Below are positions 23,144-35,330 of a stretch of 64,000 nt of DNA, one piece after another. The stretch's first letter is position 1. Every line of letters starts with the position of its first letter. The notes beneath the pieces were generated by a model. The model was not told the DNA's origin and searched no databases. It worked only from the letters and a program-made list of their open reading frames with translations. The position numbers and the translations under genes were made by a program. This stretch comes from Malania oleifera (Eukaryota; Streptophyta; Magnoliopsida; Santalales; Ximeniaceae). The stretch lies in the NCBI RefSeq assembly GCF_029873635.1, contig NC_080427.1, forward strand, positions 72,757,348 through 72,821,347. Direction: 5' to 3'.

Positions 23144-26100
23144 TGTTGCCCTTTTGAATTTGATCTCTGTTTTGATGCTGACAAATACAAGTGTCTCTTA
23201 TGTCTGTGTTTAATTAAGTGCTGAATAGATATAATTCAGGTCACACATAATGTTGACTTTTTGAGTCTAATCCCTATTTTGATGCTGACAAAGCACATAC
23301 ATCTTATGTGTGTGCCTAGTGTTTTGAACATGTTTACAATTTAGAATGCACACATAGAAGAAGAAGATGGAAGTCAGAAAGCTCACATCAACTGACATTT
23401 TCCATGAAAGATAGAAGAGCAAAGAAGAAGACATTTGTTTTGTAATTGTATTGCATTTAATTTTTATCTTTGGTCTGAATAATGCATACATTTGCATGAT
23501 ATGGATTATATGCTCAGTTGGCCATAGTTTGACAATAGGGAATTGAATGAACTTAGGGCACCCTTCAGTCGACCGACGTCGGATTTTAGGGTTATTTCTC
23601 AAAGTCCTTAGACTGACCTTAGGACCCTGAATATTGCATAAAAATGTCCTCCATAGTCTTGAAAATAAACATCATATAACTAGAGACAATATTATAAAGA
23701 GAAAAGGACCGAAAATACCCAAATTGACATGTTCGGTCGACTGAACGCAGTTATACTGAAATCTTCGGTCGACCAAACCCCTACTGGGTTAACAAGTTGA
23801 CCGCTCGGTCGATCGACCAGATATATACAAGCAAGCCTTGGTTGACTGAACCTCCCTAGGTCAACAAGTTGACCACTCGGTCGACCAATCAGAAATATAT
23901 TCAACGTCCTTGTCGACTGAACCCCCACGTGGGAAATGCCAGTCGCCCGATCGACCGAACTTCATAGTTCAAATTGACCCAGTTGAGCGAACCACACGAA
24001 TTTGAAAAATCACCCTAAAACCCTGCAAGTCCAGTCGACCATCCTTCTAGTTCAAATTTCTCCCAGTCGACCGAACCCAGCCACTTGGTCAACCGAACCT
24101 TAAGTTTGGTCGACTGGTGCTCTCGGGTTGGCAAATTTTACCAAGGTTAAAAACAGTGTTAAATTTTATTAACCTCACTTAAACCTTTTCTAAAATGACT
24201 AATATGTCCCTGACGATATGATTTTCTAAAAAATCTATAAATACCCCCTCCATAACTCAGATTAGCAACTTTGATTAACTCCAAATTTTTCTTTAATCCT
24301 TTGTTAATCAAAGTTCCCCCAAACCATTTTTATTGCAAAAATTTCTTCTTCGGGACAAAGTTTTTTAAACTAAACTCTCCAACTCTTTCTCCATCCATTC
24401 ATTTGAAAATCATTTTGTGAGAGAGTATATTTATTTTGGGCAATTATTTTTTATATTCACATGCTATACTCTCACACAATAGTTATTTTTTAAAATCATT
24501 TTTGAGAATATAGCTTGAGTTTCTCCCTATTATTTTCATGATAAATATTTTTCAAGAGAAATTATTTATTGTACAAACATTTTCTTGGACTTAAAATCCT
24601 AAATTCTCAAAACACTTTTATCCGCAAAAATCTTTGTTGGAGAACATATTTCTCATTTTTTATATATTCATATATATTATTTGTGCAAAAATTATTGAAA
24701 GAGCGAAACCCTTGGTTCTCTTATATTATTATTGAAATATTTTTTTTGGAGAAAACTTTTTATTAGAGTTTAAATTTATTTAAGCACCCTTACTCTACTG
24801 AGTATAAATAATATCATATTAGAGTACATATATTTGAGCTTTATTGTGTACATTTTTGTTTGTATTTTTCAGAAGCATTTTCATGTATAAAAATATTTTT
24901 TTTTTGTACTAGTTGGGTTTAGCCCGTTAATTGAACTGGGGAGTCTTAGCCCCGTATGTGAGACTAGTTTGGCTCAGCCTAGTAATTGAACTTGGGTTCC
25001 CCTCGTCCCGTAAGGAGAGGATGTAAACAGATTTTGCTTTACTCGGTTAAGTGAGTAGGTTTAGTGGAATCTTTAGGGGATATGCCCAAGGCGGGGACAT
25101 ATGCAGTATTGGCCGAACCTCATTAACAAATCTGTGTGTCCATCTCTCTCCATCTTATTTAAATTCCTGCACTTAAATTTTAGTATGTGTATGCTTGTTC
25201 ATTATAACCATCTTGCATGCATATAGAACTAATTTAAATGAGATATGCAACACATGTGTATGTATGCATACACTGATAACTTAATCGTTGTACGTGCATG
25301 TTTTCATTATTGAATGGGATATGAACTGTGATGAATCAGCGTAATTGTTTAAATCAACAAAAAATGTTTTAAAATCCAATTCACCCCCCCCCTCTCAGGA
25401 TCACACCAATTCCAACACATAAGATCAAGAGAACATGGAAGCCAAGATAGGACATAAACCTCAAATCTGGCGTATTCCATGGTGTCAAAGAGCAAAGGAG
25501 AAGAATAAGACATAATATTTCTTTTGTAATTGTATTTATTTTTATTATTTGGTCTGTAATAATGTTCGGTCGACCGACACTAGGTTTTTAGGTTAAATTA
25601 AAAAGCCTAGGTCACAGACTGACCCTAGGTCCTTACACAAATACTTAGGAAATTCCCCACTATTATCTATGCAATCAGGAGTAAGAATATGACTTAGACT
25701 TTAAAATTGAAAGGGCTTCGAGTGACCAAGCTTGTGCGTTCAAAATGTCTCAGTTAACTGAATCTATTAAAATTCAAAATTATTGACCGAGCTCGGGCAA
25801 CCGAACCAAAATGAACTAAATGTTCTCGGTTGACTGAACGTTTAATGCTGACTTTTTCACCTTCCCTGGGCGCCTGAACTTCACACTCATTTTACCTTGG
25901 GTGACCGAAATGGCAAGTTTGGCAGACCAAACTTAGAACCGGGCGACCAAACCTCGAACACTTTGAAAATCACTTTGGTTCAGCCACTCGAACTCTTCAC
26001 TTGACACCCGAATGCATAAAATGCACTTTTCTTTTTGTGAGTCTACGAGCGATCGACCTTATGGTTCGGGCGATCGAAACTCTCGGGTTGCCACATTTTT

Positions 26101-27254
26101 ACTACAAGTAATTAAGGGTAATTGTGATTAAACTTTAATTAAACTTTTTTAAAATTCCCAATAGGTCCCCAATAGTCATATTTTGTTGAAAAACTATAAG
26201 TAGCCCGTCATTTGCTTTGATTAGCAACTTTGATTAGCGTTAAAATCCTCTTAAATTATTTTGTTAATTAAAGTTCCCCCAAACCATTTTAAATGCAAAA
26301 ATCTTTTCTTTGGGGCAAAGTGTTTTAATCTCTCCAACTCTCTTTGATTCTTTCTTTGAAAATCATTTTAAGAGTGTATTTCATTTAGGCATTTATTTTT
26401 GCATCCATGCTTTCATAAATAAATTTTTATGTTGCAAAAGTCATTTGGAAAACCAAAACCCTAGGTTCTCCTACTTCTCATTGAAAATATTTTTTGGAGA
26501 AATATTTTATTAGGGTTCAAATCTTTGAAGCATATTATCATATATATCTTATCTTTATTCAAAGAGTGAAAAATTTGTTTAGCACCCTTACTCTACAGAG
26601 CATTAATTTCATATCATATTAGAGAGTGCATTAGAGCTTTTAATGTGTACATCCATGCTTGTATTTAGAAACATTTTAATATGTACAAACATGATTTTTA
26701 ATTTACCAGTTGGATTAAGTCTGAAAATTGAACTGGGGAGTCTCAGCCCCGTAAGTGAGACCAATTGGGTTTAGCCCGAAAATTGAACTGGGGAGTCTTA
26801 GTTCCGTAAGTGAGACCAGTTCGGTTCAGCCCATAAATTGAACTGGAGTTTTCCTCACCCCGTAAGAAGAGGATGTAAACGGCTTCTGCTCCACCCGTTT
26901 AAGTGAGTAGGCTTAGTGGAGTCTTTGGGGGGTATGCCCAAGGTGGGGACGTAGGTTGGTTTGGCCAAACCTCAATAACAAATATCGTGTGTCTCTTTCT
27001 CTTAATCTCATTTAATTTCAACACTTTAATTTCCATATGTGTATGTCGGTTCATTTACAGTTATAATTATTAGCATGCACATTTATTTAAATGAGATACA
27101 CTTGTATGTCTGTACTGCTAACTTAATTGTTTTATATACACGCTTTCAATATTGAATGGGATATGAACTATGGTGAATCAACGAAAAATTTAAATTAGCA
27201 GAAAAGTTTTAAAACCCAATTCACCCCCCTTTTGGGATCACACCAATTCCAACA
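23144..27254 (+). mobile_element. LTR-A solo LTR (outer of a nested pair)
   Basis: TGTTGCCC start and CCAATTCCAACA end with the perfect TSD TAGTT (23139-23143 and 27255-27259). Interrupted 107 bp from its start by another LTR-A copy; without it ~1.94 kb. Its palindrome array is at 25560-26090, the tandem repeat at 26700-26880 and the conserved tail block near 26925-26965. It splits the copia RNase H from RT. Confidence 0.94.
23251..25417 (+). mobile_element. LTR-A solo LTR nested in LTR-A
   Basis: TGTTGACTTTTTGAG start and TTCCAACA end, perfect TSD CATAA (23246-23250 and 25418-25422). 2.17 kb, same orientation as its host. A dense GGTCGACCGAA array lies at 23560-24130, TATAAATACCCC near 24236, tandem repeat at 24905-25020, tail at 25080-25130. 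The minus-strand frame at 23692 comes from the array. Confidence 0.94.
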
Positions 27255-27257
27255 TAG

Positions 27258-27848
27258 TTAAATTTCACTAGAAGCTAAGATAAAAATCCCTTGACAAGAA
27301 GATTGTTTAAGATATCGCAGGACTCTATGCGCAACATCCAAGTGGCGTGTTCTAAGCCTATCCATGAATTGGATCAGTGCATGTACTGCATATGATAGGT
27401 CTAGTTTCATGATAGTCAAGTAAATTAGTCTTCCCACTAGTTTTCTATATGATGAAGGGTCCTGAATAAGTTCTCCTTCACTTTCATTAAGTGCAAGATG
27501 TTGCTCCATAGGAAAGTTTCTTGGTTTTGCCCCAATGAAACTTGTATCTTCTAGCATTTCAAGTGCATACTTTCTTTGTGATAGAAAGACACCATTTGCC
27601 GAACGGGCTACTTCGATGCCAAGAAAATACTTCAAAATCCCTAAATATTTCAATTTGAAATGATCACTTAAATGTTTCTTGAGAGCATGAATCTATTCCA
27701 AACTGTTTCTTGCAATGATTATGTCGTCAACATATACTAAAATTGCAATAAAGTGACCTTTGTGAGATCAGATGAAAAGAGAGTAGTCTGCTTTGGATTG
27801 GTTGTATCTGGTATCAATTAGAGTTGATGATATTTTGGCATACCATTG
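27258..27848 (-). pseudogene. copia reverse transcriptase, second half
   Basis: Contains the 'KYFLGIEVARS' step, 'GVFLSQRKYALEML', 'YRKLVGRLIYLT', then 'HLDVAHRVLRYLK' in one open frame of 131 residues, the canonical C-terminal RT/connection order of Ty1/copia. Upstream (27660-27848) the translation includes the conserved WYAK and the stretch around the YVDD catalytic box in readable form. The chromovirus inserted at the codons just before WYAK. It is part of the same gene as 22660-23143 and 43187-43350. Confidence 0.88.
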
Positions 27849-28369
27849 TGTCACGGTCTGACTATTTTCACACCCTTGTGAAGGGTCGTGCAGTGCTAGC
27901 TAAAGCACTCTTGCTTAACTAGCCAGCCTATCGTTTACCAACATTCATCCACAAAACACTTTCTTTAGCATTCATTCAGATAGCAGCGAAAACCGTAATC
28001 AATTCATGAAAGTCGTGGCAAGCAAGCAGTAAACATTGAAGCAAGTGTAATTCATTAACAACACCTCCGTTGACATTGTGTGCTTAGCAAGTGAGGCAAG
28101 TAGGATAAACACGTTGACAATAGCTAGTGAGTTTTATAATGACTGATGAACACTCACCCTCCCCTAAAGAGGTTTTTATGTAATTATCATCCTGATACTA
28201 GGAAACATCAAAGTGACTGAGGAGTTATACTGCTTTATTTGGCATACAAAGGCACTACTAGTAGAAAATAACCCTACACTAGTATTTACATGATAGAAAC
28301 CCGTCCCAAGCACATGAGATAAGTGGTCACAGGCAAGCATAATACCCCAAACAAGCTTAGCTCGTGACA
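27849..28369 (-). repeat. 3' LTR of the chromovirus
   Basis: 521 bp with perfect 7 bp terminal inverted repeats TGTCACG/CGTGACA. Confidence 0.92.
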
Positions 28370-28381
28370 TTCTCCCCCACT
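28370..28381 (-). other. Polypurine tract of the chromovirus
   Basis: AGTGGGGGAGAA on the minus strand directly adjoins the 3' LTR, the standard plus-strand primer position. Confidence 0.85.
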
Positions 28382-28596
28382 TATGCGGTCGATGTCTTCG
28401 TATAGTTTGGCGGTAGGTACACTTCAACTTCATCCATGAACGGTTGCATATCTTTCATTGAAATCCAACTGATTTCTTTGTTATCAAGGCATTTCCACTT
28501 CACTAGGAACTTTTGCCACTTCTTCCTTGAGGATATGAACTTTCTGTCTGCAAGGATCTCTTCAACGACATGTTTGTTAGGTTGCACTATCTTCAA
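28381..28596 (-). pseudogene. Chromodomain at the integrase C-terminus
   Basis: A 71-residue frame with the chromodomain order: 'VEEILADRKF' (first strand), 'WQKFLVKWK' (aromatic cage region) and 'ISWISMKDMQPF' (where family members have a tryptophan plus acidic residues before the C-terminal helix). In chromoviruses this module directs integration to marked chromatin. It overlaps the end of the integrase frame by ~20 bp in another frame, so a frameshift separates them. Confidence 0.85.
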
Positions 28597-28996
28597 CTCT
28601 GCTCTTATTGGACTGACTTCTGCTCAGGTCATTGGTGTTGGCGTTGAATGGCTTGAGGCAGCGGGCATGAAACTGCGGTATTCTCCCCTGATTTTCCCAC
28701 TTCTTCATCTGTCTAGAAGCTTTATCCATGTTGGCTCGGGCAAACTCTGCATTTTGTCTCCATTCTCTAGTGAAGATGTATATCCTAGGGCTTTTTCGTT
28801 TGTACGGCTCATCCACTGTGTGAGGTAACAGTGGCAGCTGGCTTGTATCAAGCTCAAAAGGGCTCTTATTGGTTATTGAGCTCCTTTGGGCATTGCCACA
28901 GAAAGAAGCCACATCAAGTAGTTGCACGCCATTTTTATGGTTGTCGTTGAAAAAATGGCGCAAGTACTCATCTAGAAGCTCTCTGAATCTCTTCAT
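28577..28996 (-). pseudogene. Chromovirus integrase C-terminal part
   Basis: 139 residues starting near the 'DEYLRHF' step after the missing catalytic core. It continues through 'LLDVASFCGNAQRSS', 'KSPFELDTSQLPLLPHT' and the basic helix 'ARANMDKASRQMKKW'. The order and spacing match plant chromoviral integrases. The N-terminal half is the separate fragment at 29063-29281. Confidence 0.85.
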
Positions 28997-29062
28997 TTGT
29001 CAATCTATCAGTCAGTGATAACTCGAAGAAATGTCAAGATGTGACCTGATTATCCTGAAAAA

Positions 29063-29281
29063 TTATGTCAAGAAGTTGCTAGTGAACATTAAGTCTTGGT
29101 CATAAACAATAACTTGGGGAACACCCCAATATTTCACAACAGTCACAAGGAACAATTGTGTTATATCTGTTGCCGAACAATACTTTGGTACGACCATGAA
29201 AGTACCATACTTCTTCAGCTCCCCCTTATCTTGTTGGCAAGTGAGACAAGTTTTGGTATAATCAACCGCATCATCCCGCAT
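29063..29281 (-). pseudogene. Chromovirus integrase N-terminal fragment, internally deleted
   Basis: Has the end of the zinc-binding region (CLTCQQDKGE) joined directly to the middle of the core (YGTFMVVPKY...). It runs on to 'VKYWGVPQVIVYDQD', where family members have SDRD. The first catalytic aspartate region is deleted and the SDRD motif is altered, so the core cannot be active. Confidence 0.8.
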
Positions 29282-29287
29282 ACGCGG

Positions 29288-29473
29288 CTAACAATACCTC
29301 CCCATTAGTCCTGTTATTGGAGTCATTCTCCGCGAATACCCCTCAACGAACTTCTTGAAAAATCTAGTAAGGCCAAGAAAGGAACGCAACTCCTTCACTG
29401 TCATGGGGATCTTCCATTCTTGAATCATCCTTAGCTTCTCCATACCCCTTCGGATACAACCTTTTTCAACCAT
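29288..29473 (-). pseudogene. Chromovirus RT connection fragment
   Basis: The frame contains 'IQEWKIPMTVKELRSFLGLT' followed by 'FFKKFVEGYSR', the conserved link between the RT thumb and RNase H in gypsy elements. The RNase H itself is missing between here and the integrase remnant. Confidence 0.8.
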
Positions 29474-29497
29474 ATGACCAAGGAATTTGTTGCTCCA

Positions 29498-29959
29498 CTA
29501 AGCGAAAGAGAACTTCCTTTTCTTCACATACAGACTATTTCCTTTCAGCCTGTCAAACACCTTCCATTGATGCTCTCCATGTTTCTTCTGAAACAACACT
29601 GATGCTCCCAACGGTGCTTTGGAAGGGCGAACACATCTCACTTCCAATTCATCAAGCTTTTTTCCCAACTCTACTATCTCTGGAGGTGCCATCCGACATA
29701 ACCCTTTAGCAGATGGTTTTGATCCTGATAACAACTCCATCTCATGCTCCATAGTCCATCGTGAGGGCAAATTATGAGGCAGCTTATCCGGCAATATCTC
29801 CTTATCCTCATCCAACACCGCTTGGATGGTCGTAGGCTCCAGCTCTTGGTCTACTTCTTTGTCTACCACCACTGTGGTTAGATGTGTCTGCTCACCCTGA
29901 CCCAATCCCTCATTGAGTTGTATGACTGAAAGGGACCCCATCATCTCCTTTCGTTGCAA
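29498..29959 (-). pseudogene. Chromovirus RT N-terminal part, catalytic core deleted
   Basis: 153 residues with 'LPHNLPSRWTMEHEMELLSGSKP' (in family members LPP-R-DH-I-LLPG), 'RMAPPEIVELGKKLDELEV' and 'RPSKAPLGASVLFQKKHG'. It then jumps to 'NSLYVKKRKFSFA', skipping ~130 residues that normally include the YxDD box. Reverse transcription would be impossible. Confidence 0.85.
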
Positions 29960-30348
29960 CGACTTGCACCATACATGAGTGATCTCCCATCAGACATAGT
30001 GAACTAGTCGAAGGCATCAGCATTGCCCTCGTCGCCCTTAGGAGCTCTATTCCAAGAATGACTGGAAAGTCATCCAATAGCACAACTGTGAAATTAGCAT
30101 GACCTTCCCACTATCTAAGCTTTACAGCCACTTGCTTGGCTACTCCCAGAGTAGGCTGGGCCACATAGTTAACCGCTTTTATGTGTTTTGTATCCTTCTC
30201 TAAGGATAAGTTGAGTCTCCATGCTCTCAACTGTGAAACAAAAATTATGAGTAGCCCTCGTATCCATCATAACGTGGGTACTCTTCCCATTTATCCTTAA
30301 GTCCACAAACATTAACCCTTTTGTTTTTGTAACTTTCGGTACTTTTGC
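29960..30348 (-). pseudogene. Chromovirus protease remnant
   Basis: Translation with stops shows 'MMDTRATHNF' near 30260, the retropepsin DTGATH site with glycine replaced by arginine. It sits in the right place between gag and RT. Confidence 0.65.
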
Positions 30349-31392
30349 CTACTTTTCCAATGCGCTCCCCAGCCACACTGAACCTACCCTCAGGGCATCA
30401 TCCTCTTCCTCCTCGCTTTCCACCACTTTTCCTGAAGTGGAAGCTTGTAAGGCATTGAGTAATACCTTCTGTTGACACTCACTCACTTTGTGAGATCCAC
30501 CACACAAGTAGCACAAAATTTTACTCTTCCCTTTTCCATTGGGTGTGTTGAACCCTTGAGACGATGAAACTTCTTTTGAGGTTGATGATTTAGAGTCGGC
30601 TCCCCTACTCTTGGATTTGCCTTTCTTGAAAGACTTTCCATTGTTACCCTCTCTGCCAAACCATTTGGACGAAGCAGTATCATCACCAGTGTAGTCAATC
30701 AAGCGTTCTGCAGTAGCTTGTGCAGTTGACAAGTCTTGAACTCTTTGCCTATGAAGTTCAGTTCTTGCCCATGGTTTCATCCCCTTTAGAAAATAGAACA
30801 ATTTGTCCTTCTCCGACATATCCTGAATATGAAACATCAAAGCAGAAAATTGTTTCACATATTCCCTGATTGACCCTGTATGCTTGAGATCTCTCAGTTT
30901 TCCCCTTGCATTATACTCAACATTCACAGGAAAGAATTGGGCCTTGAGCTCTCTCTTCAAGTCTGCCCAACTATCGATTACACAACTTCCATTTTCATTT
31001 TCTTTGTACTTGGTATGCCACCACAGTTTGGCGTCACCAACCAAGTATATGGTCGCAGTATCCACCTTTGCCTATTTTGAGGCCATCCTCACAACGTGAA
31101 AGTATTGCTCCACATCAAACAAGAAGTTCTCTGACTCCTTGGCATCTTGGGCACTCCCATACGTACTGGGTTTTGGTACCTTGGTCTTGCTAATTCTTGG
31201 AGTGTTGGAGTTCCCCTTAGAAAGAACCAATACATTCACCTTTGCATCCAGATCGGCCATCCGAGCATGCAAAGTTTCCACAGTGTGATGAAAGTCCTCT
31301 GAACTTTCACTTGTCAAACTTGCTTGATGCTGGTGTGGTCCTATCACTTCATCAACAAGTCCCCTCAGTTGGGCCATCTTGTTGGCTATATT
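30349..31392 (-). pseudogene. Chromovirus gag, main part
   Basis: Two abutting frames: 31072-31377 (N-terminal) and 30349-31065, separated by one in-frame TAG around 31072. Readable landmarks are 'DAKLWWHTKY', 'LKRELKAQFFP', 'YVKQFSALM', 'LFYFLKGMKPWA' and a CCHC zinc knuckle 'CYLCGGSHKVSEC' near 30480-30520. This is the capsid-nucleocapsid protein of the element. The first ~23 codons are displaced to 42516-42583 by the Tekay insertion. Confidence 0.9.
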
Positions 31393-33479
31393 TGTAACGA
31401 CCTCAAAATTTAATCATCATTTTTTTTAAAACACATATGAACTGATACCCTTGCTATGAAATCTCAGGCCTCAGAAGGGCACTGGGATATTCCTGTATAC
31501 AATAAACATACCTATGCAACGGAAAATATAATCGTACAACCATATATACCATACAATACCAGAATTCAATATTTCAAAACCATAGTTATATAATACATCT
31601 CTCTCTAGTACCATCTACCCCAAAATACAACACTCGATACAAACTTACCCTATAAACAGGGCAACCAAGTAATCACGCTGTCTGCGAGCCTGGTCTGCTC
31701 GCCTAGCTGGCTCACCTAGAAAATGTTAAAGTATTGAAGTGAGTCGATGCTTAGTAGGTGGAAATATGCTATTACTAATGTGTGGCGACTAAGTTGCATA
31801 CTACTTTAATAACATTTGAACTATATGAAATGATAAATCTATAAAACATATCGTACATTCTTCACAGTTTAAAGTATAACTATATCATTTGTATTTTCTA
31901 CTTTTCATATTGCTAATATCATACTATATTCATAAAATACTGTAAAACTGTATACATATATATAATTGTGCTTTTTCCCTAGAACTGTGTATGTCATGAT
32001 TTGACCCCTTATGACAAGGTTGTGCGGCCCATAGGCGGGATTTAACGCTGGTCGGCCCTCTAGGTAAGTCACTATACTCTATACTTCCTCAGCTCGGCCA
32101 AATTGCATCCACTCCTAGGCACGAAACTAGCCTGCTACCTCATCAAATTGGCCCCTCAACCCAGTGAATTAGGGAGCTGCATCCTCTTCGAGCACGTTTT
32201 GACGGTACCCACACACTATCTGAGATATGTGGTTACACTCTATCTGTATTAGCAATAGTATCGTGATCTGTTATCTGTATCTGTATCTGTATCTGTAACA
32301 TTTCACAGGGATCTGATACCATATATATAATACTATAATCTTTCTACTGTTTTCATCATGTTTCCAAAATAACCATGACACTATGATTCTGTACTGTAAA
32401 TACTATAATATTTGAATAATACAACTGTAGCATCTTGATGCTATATCTGTGTATTTGACTGTATAATCTGTCTGTATATTCCGAGTGTTATAGTATTAGG
32501 AAACATGGTACTCTGTAAATATTGTATATATTGATCTAAATAAAAACTGTAATATACTGACCTAAATAAAACTGTAATATACTGATCTGAATAAACTTCT
32601 GTAGTATACCGATCTGAATAAAAACTATAATATATTGATCAGAATAAATATTTGTGTATATATATACTAATCTACATAAATATCTGTATATACTGTATAA
32701 TATGACATGCTGGAAAAAGCTATATAAGTTCCTTATCAGATAAATATCTACTTAAGCCACACAAACATTAAAAACTTTTATTTTGTAAAAACTGCACAAT
32801 AAACTGGTATATATGTATCTATGAAATCTTTGTTAACATTTTTGAAACTCCTAGCATAGCATATTTCCCTTACCTAGTTTCTGAAAAGCCTTTACTGTAC
32901 TCTGGCCCTACACCCGCAGGGTTCTCCACTTAACACCCTAAAAATCACATCTCCCAGAACAAAATATCATTATTTTTTCGTACACTATATTTCTTATAAC
33001 TGTGGGAAAGACAAATACTACATAAAATGCCTTACTTTGAAATTGGAATGGGATCCAAACCACTTCCACCAATGATTTGCTCTGACAGACTTGCAGAGAA
33101 CTTCCCTAGGAGCATCGTGGTTGCCTCAGATAGTCGATCCGATGAGAAATAGAGTCGGGATCGAAGAGAGAAGGGGAGAGGGTCATTTTAGAGAGAAAGA
33201 GAGGATGTTTTTGCCTCATTTTCTGCTGAAATATCCGAGTTTTAGCTATTTATAACCACGGATTCGTTGACGAGACATGTCATCTCGTTGACGAGTCACT
33301 GAAGAAAGTTCGTCGACGAATCGTATCCCTCGTCAATGAATTTTAGACTTCCAAAAACCCCCCTCTTGGTATCTTCTCGTCGATGAAACATTTCCTCGTC
33401 GACGAGGCCCTTATATGTTCTCGTCGATGAATTTCGTGTGTTCATCGACGAGACCCTGTTAATTCGTTGGGTTATTACA
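31393..33479 (-). repeat. 3' LTR of the Tekay-like element (family T2)
   Basis: 2087 bp. On the minus strand: eight GTCGACGA-type palindromes (33256-33470), TATAAATAGC (33246-33255), a GTCATGA hairpin (about 31991-32013), and a long AT-rich region with CTGTAATATACTGATCT-type repeats (32500-32700). The right LTR lacks ~180 bp that this one has near 31480-31660. Confidence 0.92.
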
Positions 33480-34264
33480 TTCTCCTTTGCTTATAAAATT
33501 TCATCATTGAAATTTGCCATCTGCATTGAACATCATCCATTAAAGAAAATGGTCTACTTATTTTATTACTTACCCTCACTTATGGCGGAGGAATACCATG
33601 GTTACATTCGAGGTCTTGGGAGATTACAAGTATAAAAGAAAATTTCCCCCAAAACCAAAATACTACCTATCTTATAAACTAAAGAAAATTCAACTACATA
33701 TTCTTTACTCCATACTAAACAATATAAAATGATTATTCTTAAACTTTACAAACCATTACTAGATCTCACTAAACAAGTACAAGTATTTCTGTCTAATTTC
33801 ATCTTCAAGTTCCCATGAAGCTTCTTCCATAGCATGGTTTTTCCACAATATTTTTACTAGCTGAATTTCTTTAGTGGGCAATACTTGTGTCTTTTTGTCC
33901 AAAATCTATACTAGTGCTTCTTCATAAGTTAATGAATCTTTAAGTTTGATTTTTGCATAACTGATAATGTGGGATGGGTCTAGGACGTATTTTCTCAGCA
34001 TGGAAACATGGAATACGTCGTGTATCCTGGCCAAGGTTGTGGCAGAGCTAGCCTATAGGCTACTAACCCCACTTTCTCTAGTATCTCAAAAGAGCCAATA
34101 AATCTAGAGCATAGCTTGCCCTTCTTACCAAATCTCATAATCCCTTTCAAAGGAGCCACCTTCAAGAATACTCGATCCCCCACATCAAACTCTAATTTTC
34201 GGCGACGTGTATCTACATAGCTTTTTTGCAGACTATGCGCGGTACTAATTCTTTCTTTAATCAA
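33480..34264 (-). pseudogene. Tekay-like integrase C-terminus with chromodomain-like tail
   Basis: The frame at 33995-34264 holds 'QKSYVDTRRRKLEFDVGDRVFLKVAPLKG' and 'RFGKKGKLCSRFIGSFEILEKVG', the GPY/F-type C-terminal module. Downstream (33780-33990), after a frame change, 'DPSHIISY', 'EIQLVKILWKNHAMEEASWELE' is readable. The polypurine tract AAGCAAAGGAGA lies next to the LTR at 33480-33491. No intact product. Confidence 0.85.
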
Positions 34265-34805
34265 TCAGACCTTATCATATGCCTGCTATACTATCTTTGG
34301 ACCCAAGACTTGCCTCTCACCTACTTCATCCTAGAAAAGAGGAGAACGACACCTTCTACCATACATCGCTTCATAAGGTGCCATACCAATGCTAGCCTGA
34401 TAGCTGTTATTGTAAGCAAACTTAACTAGTGGCAAAAATAGGATCCAACACGCATTCCTGAAGCATATCTTCCAATATCTAAATTATTTTTTTGGTCTGT
34501 CCATCTATCTGGGGGTGGAAAGCAGTACTAAATGCTAGCTGTGTACCCATAGCTTCCTGGAAACTTTTCTAGAATTGTGAAGTAAATCAAGGATTTCGGT
34601 TTGAAACTATGGATACCGGTACACCATGGACGCGAACTATTTCCTGAACATATATTTCTGCCAATCTGTCCATTGAGTAATCGATTTTAATCGGGATGAA
34701 ATGATCGGTCTTCGTCAGACGATCAATAACCACCCGAATTGCATTCAATCCCTGTTGTACTAGTGGTAACCCAGTAATGAAGTCCATAGAGACGTGATCC
34801 CACTT
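34265..34805 (-). pseudogene. Tekay-like integrase core
   Basis: Contains 'MDFITGLPL', 'RVVIDRLTKTDHFIP' with the first catalytic Asp in place, then 'VHGVPVSIVSNRNP', where the family has SDRDP. Both aspartates have become asparagine. Stops follow in the region of the catalytic glutamate (34265-34560). Confidence 0.85.
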
Positions 34806-35330
34806 CTACTCTGGGATGAACAGTGGTTGCAACAGCCTTGCTGGTCTTTGGTGCTCAACCTTAACCTGCTGGCACATCATACATTGCTGTACGAATTCGG
34901 TTGTCTCCCTTTTCATTCCACTCCACCAGAAATACTCTCGTAGATCCCTGTACATTTTAGTACTGCTAGGATGAATTGTGTATATTGATTCATGAGCTTC
35001 CTCTAAAATCGTTCTTTTAATATCATCATCTGCAGGAACAAATAGTTTAGTGTGAAACCTTAAAGCTCTGTCATCAGAGATACTGAACTTATCTCCTTGA
35101 CCATCTCGCACTTTAGCCATTGCCTCCACTAATTCTGCGTCATTACCCTGAGTGGCCTTAATCTTCTCAAATAGTGTCGGCTGCACAACCAAGCTGGTGA
35201 TAAATGCCTGTGGATCATCCTTTACTAATTCCACACCAAGTCTCTCCAGATCCATCAGGATCGGGTGCTGAATCTCCATAGCTGCAAGTACTGGTCCTAC
35301 TGTTTTCTTGCTCAGAGCATTTGCTACCAC
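34806..35330 (-). pseudogene. Tekay-like RNase H end and integrase zinc domain
   Basis: Starts at 'VANALSKK' (end of RNase H; family: VADALSRK) and runs through a 174-residue open frame. The integrase HHCC zinc finger is intact in form: 'EEAHESIYTIHPSSTKMYRDL' supplies the histidines and 'CMMC' the cysteines. It is the longest open pol segment of this element. Confidence 0.88.

Noticed and set aside
23560-24130. Possible CRISPR-like array (short repeats with spacers)
   Set aside because: Repeats are degenerate palindromes with irregular spacing in a eukaryotic LTR; no cas genes and a plant nuclear context.
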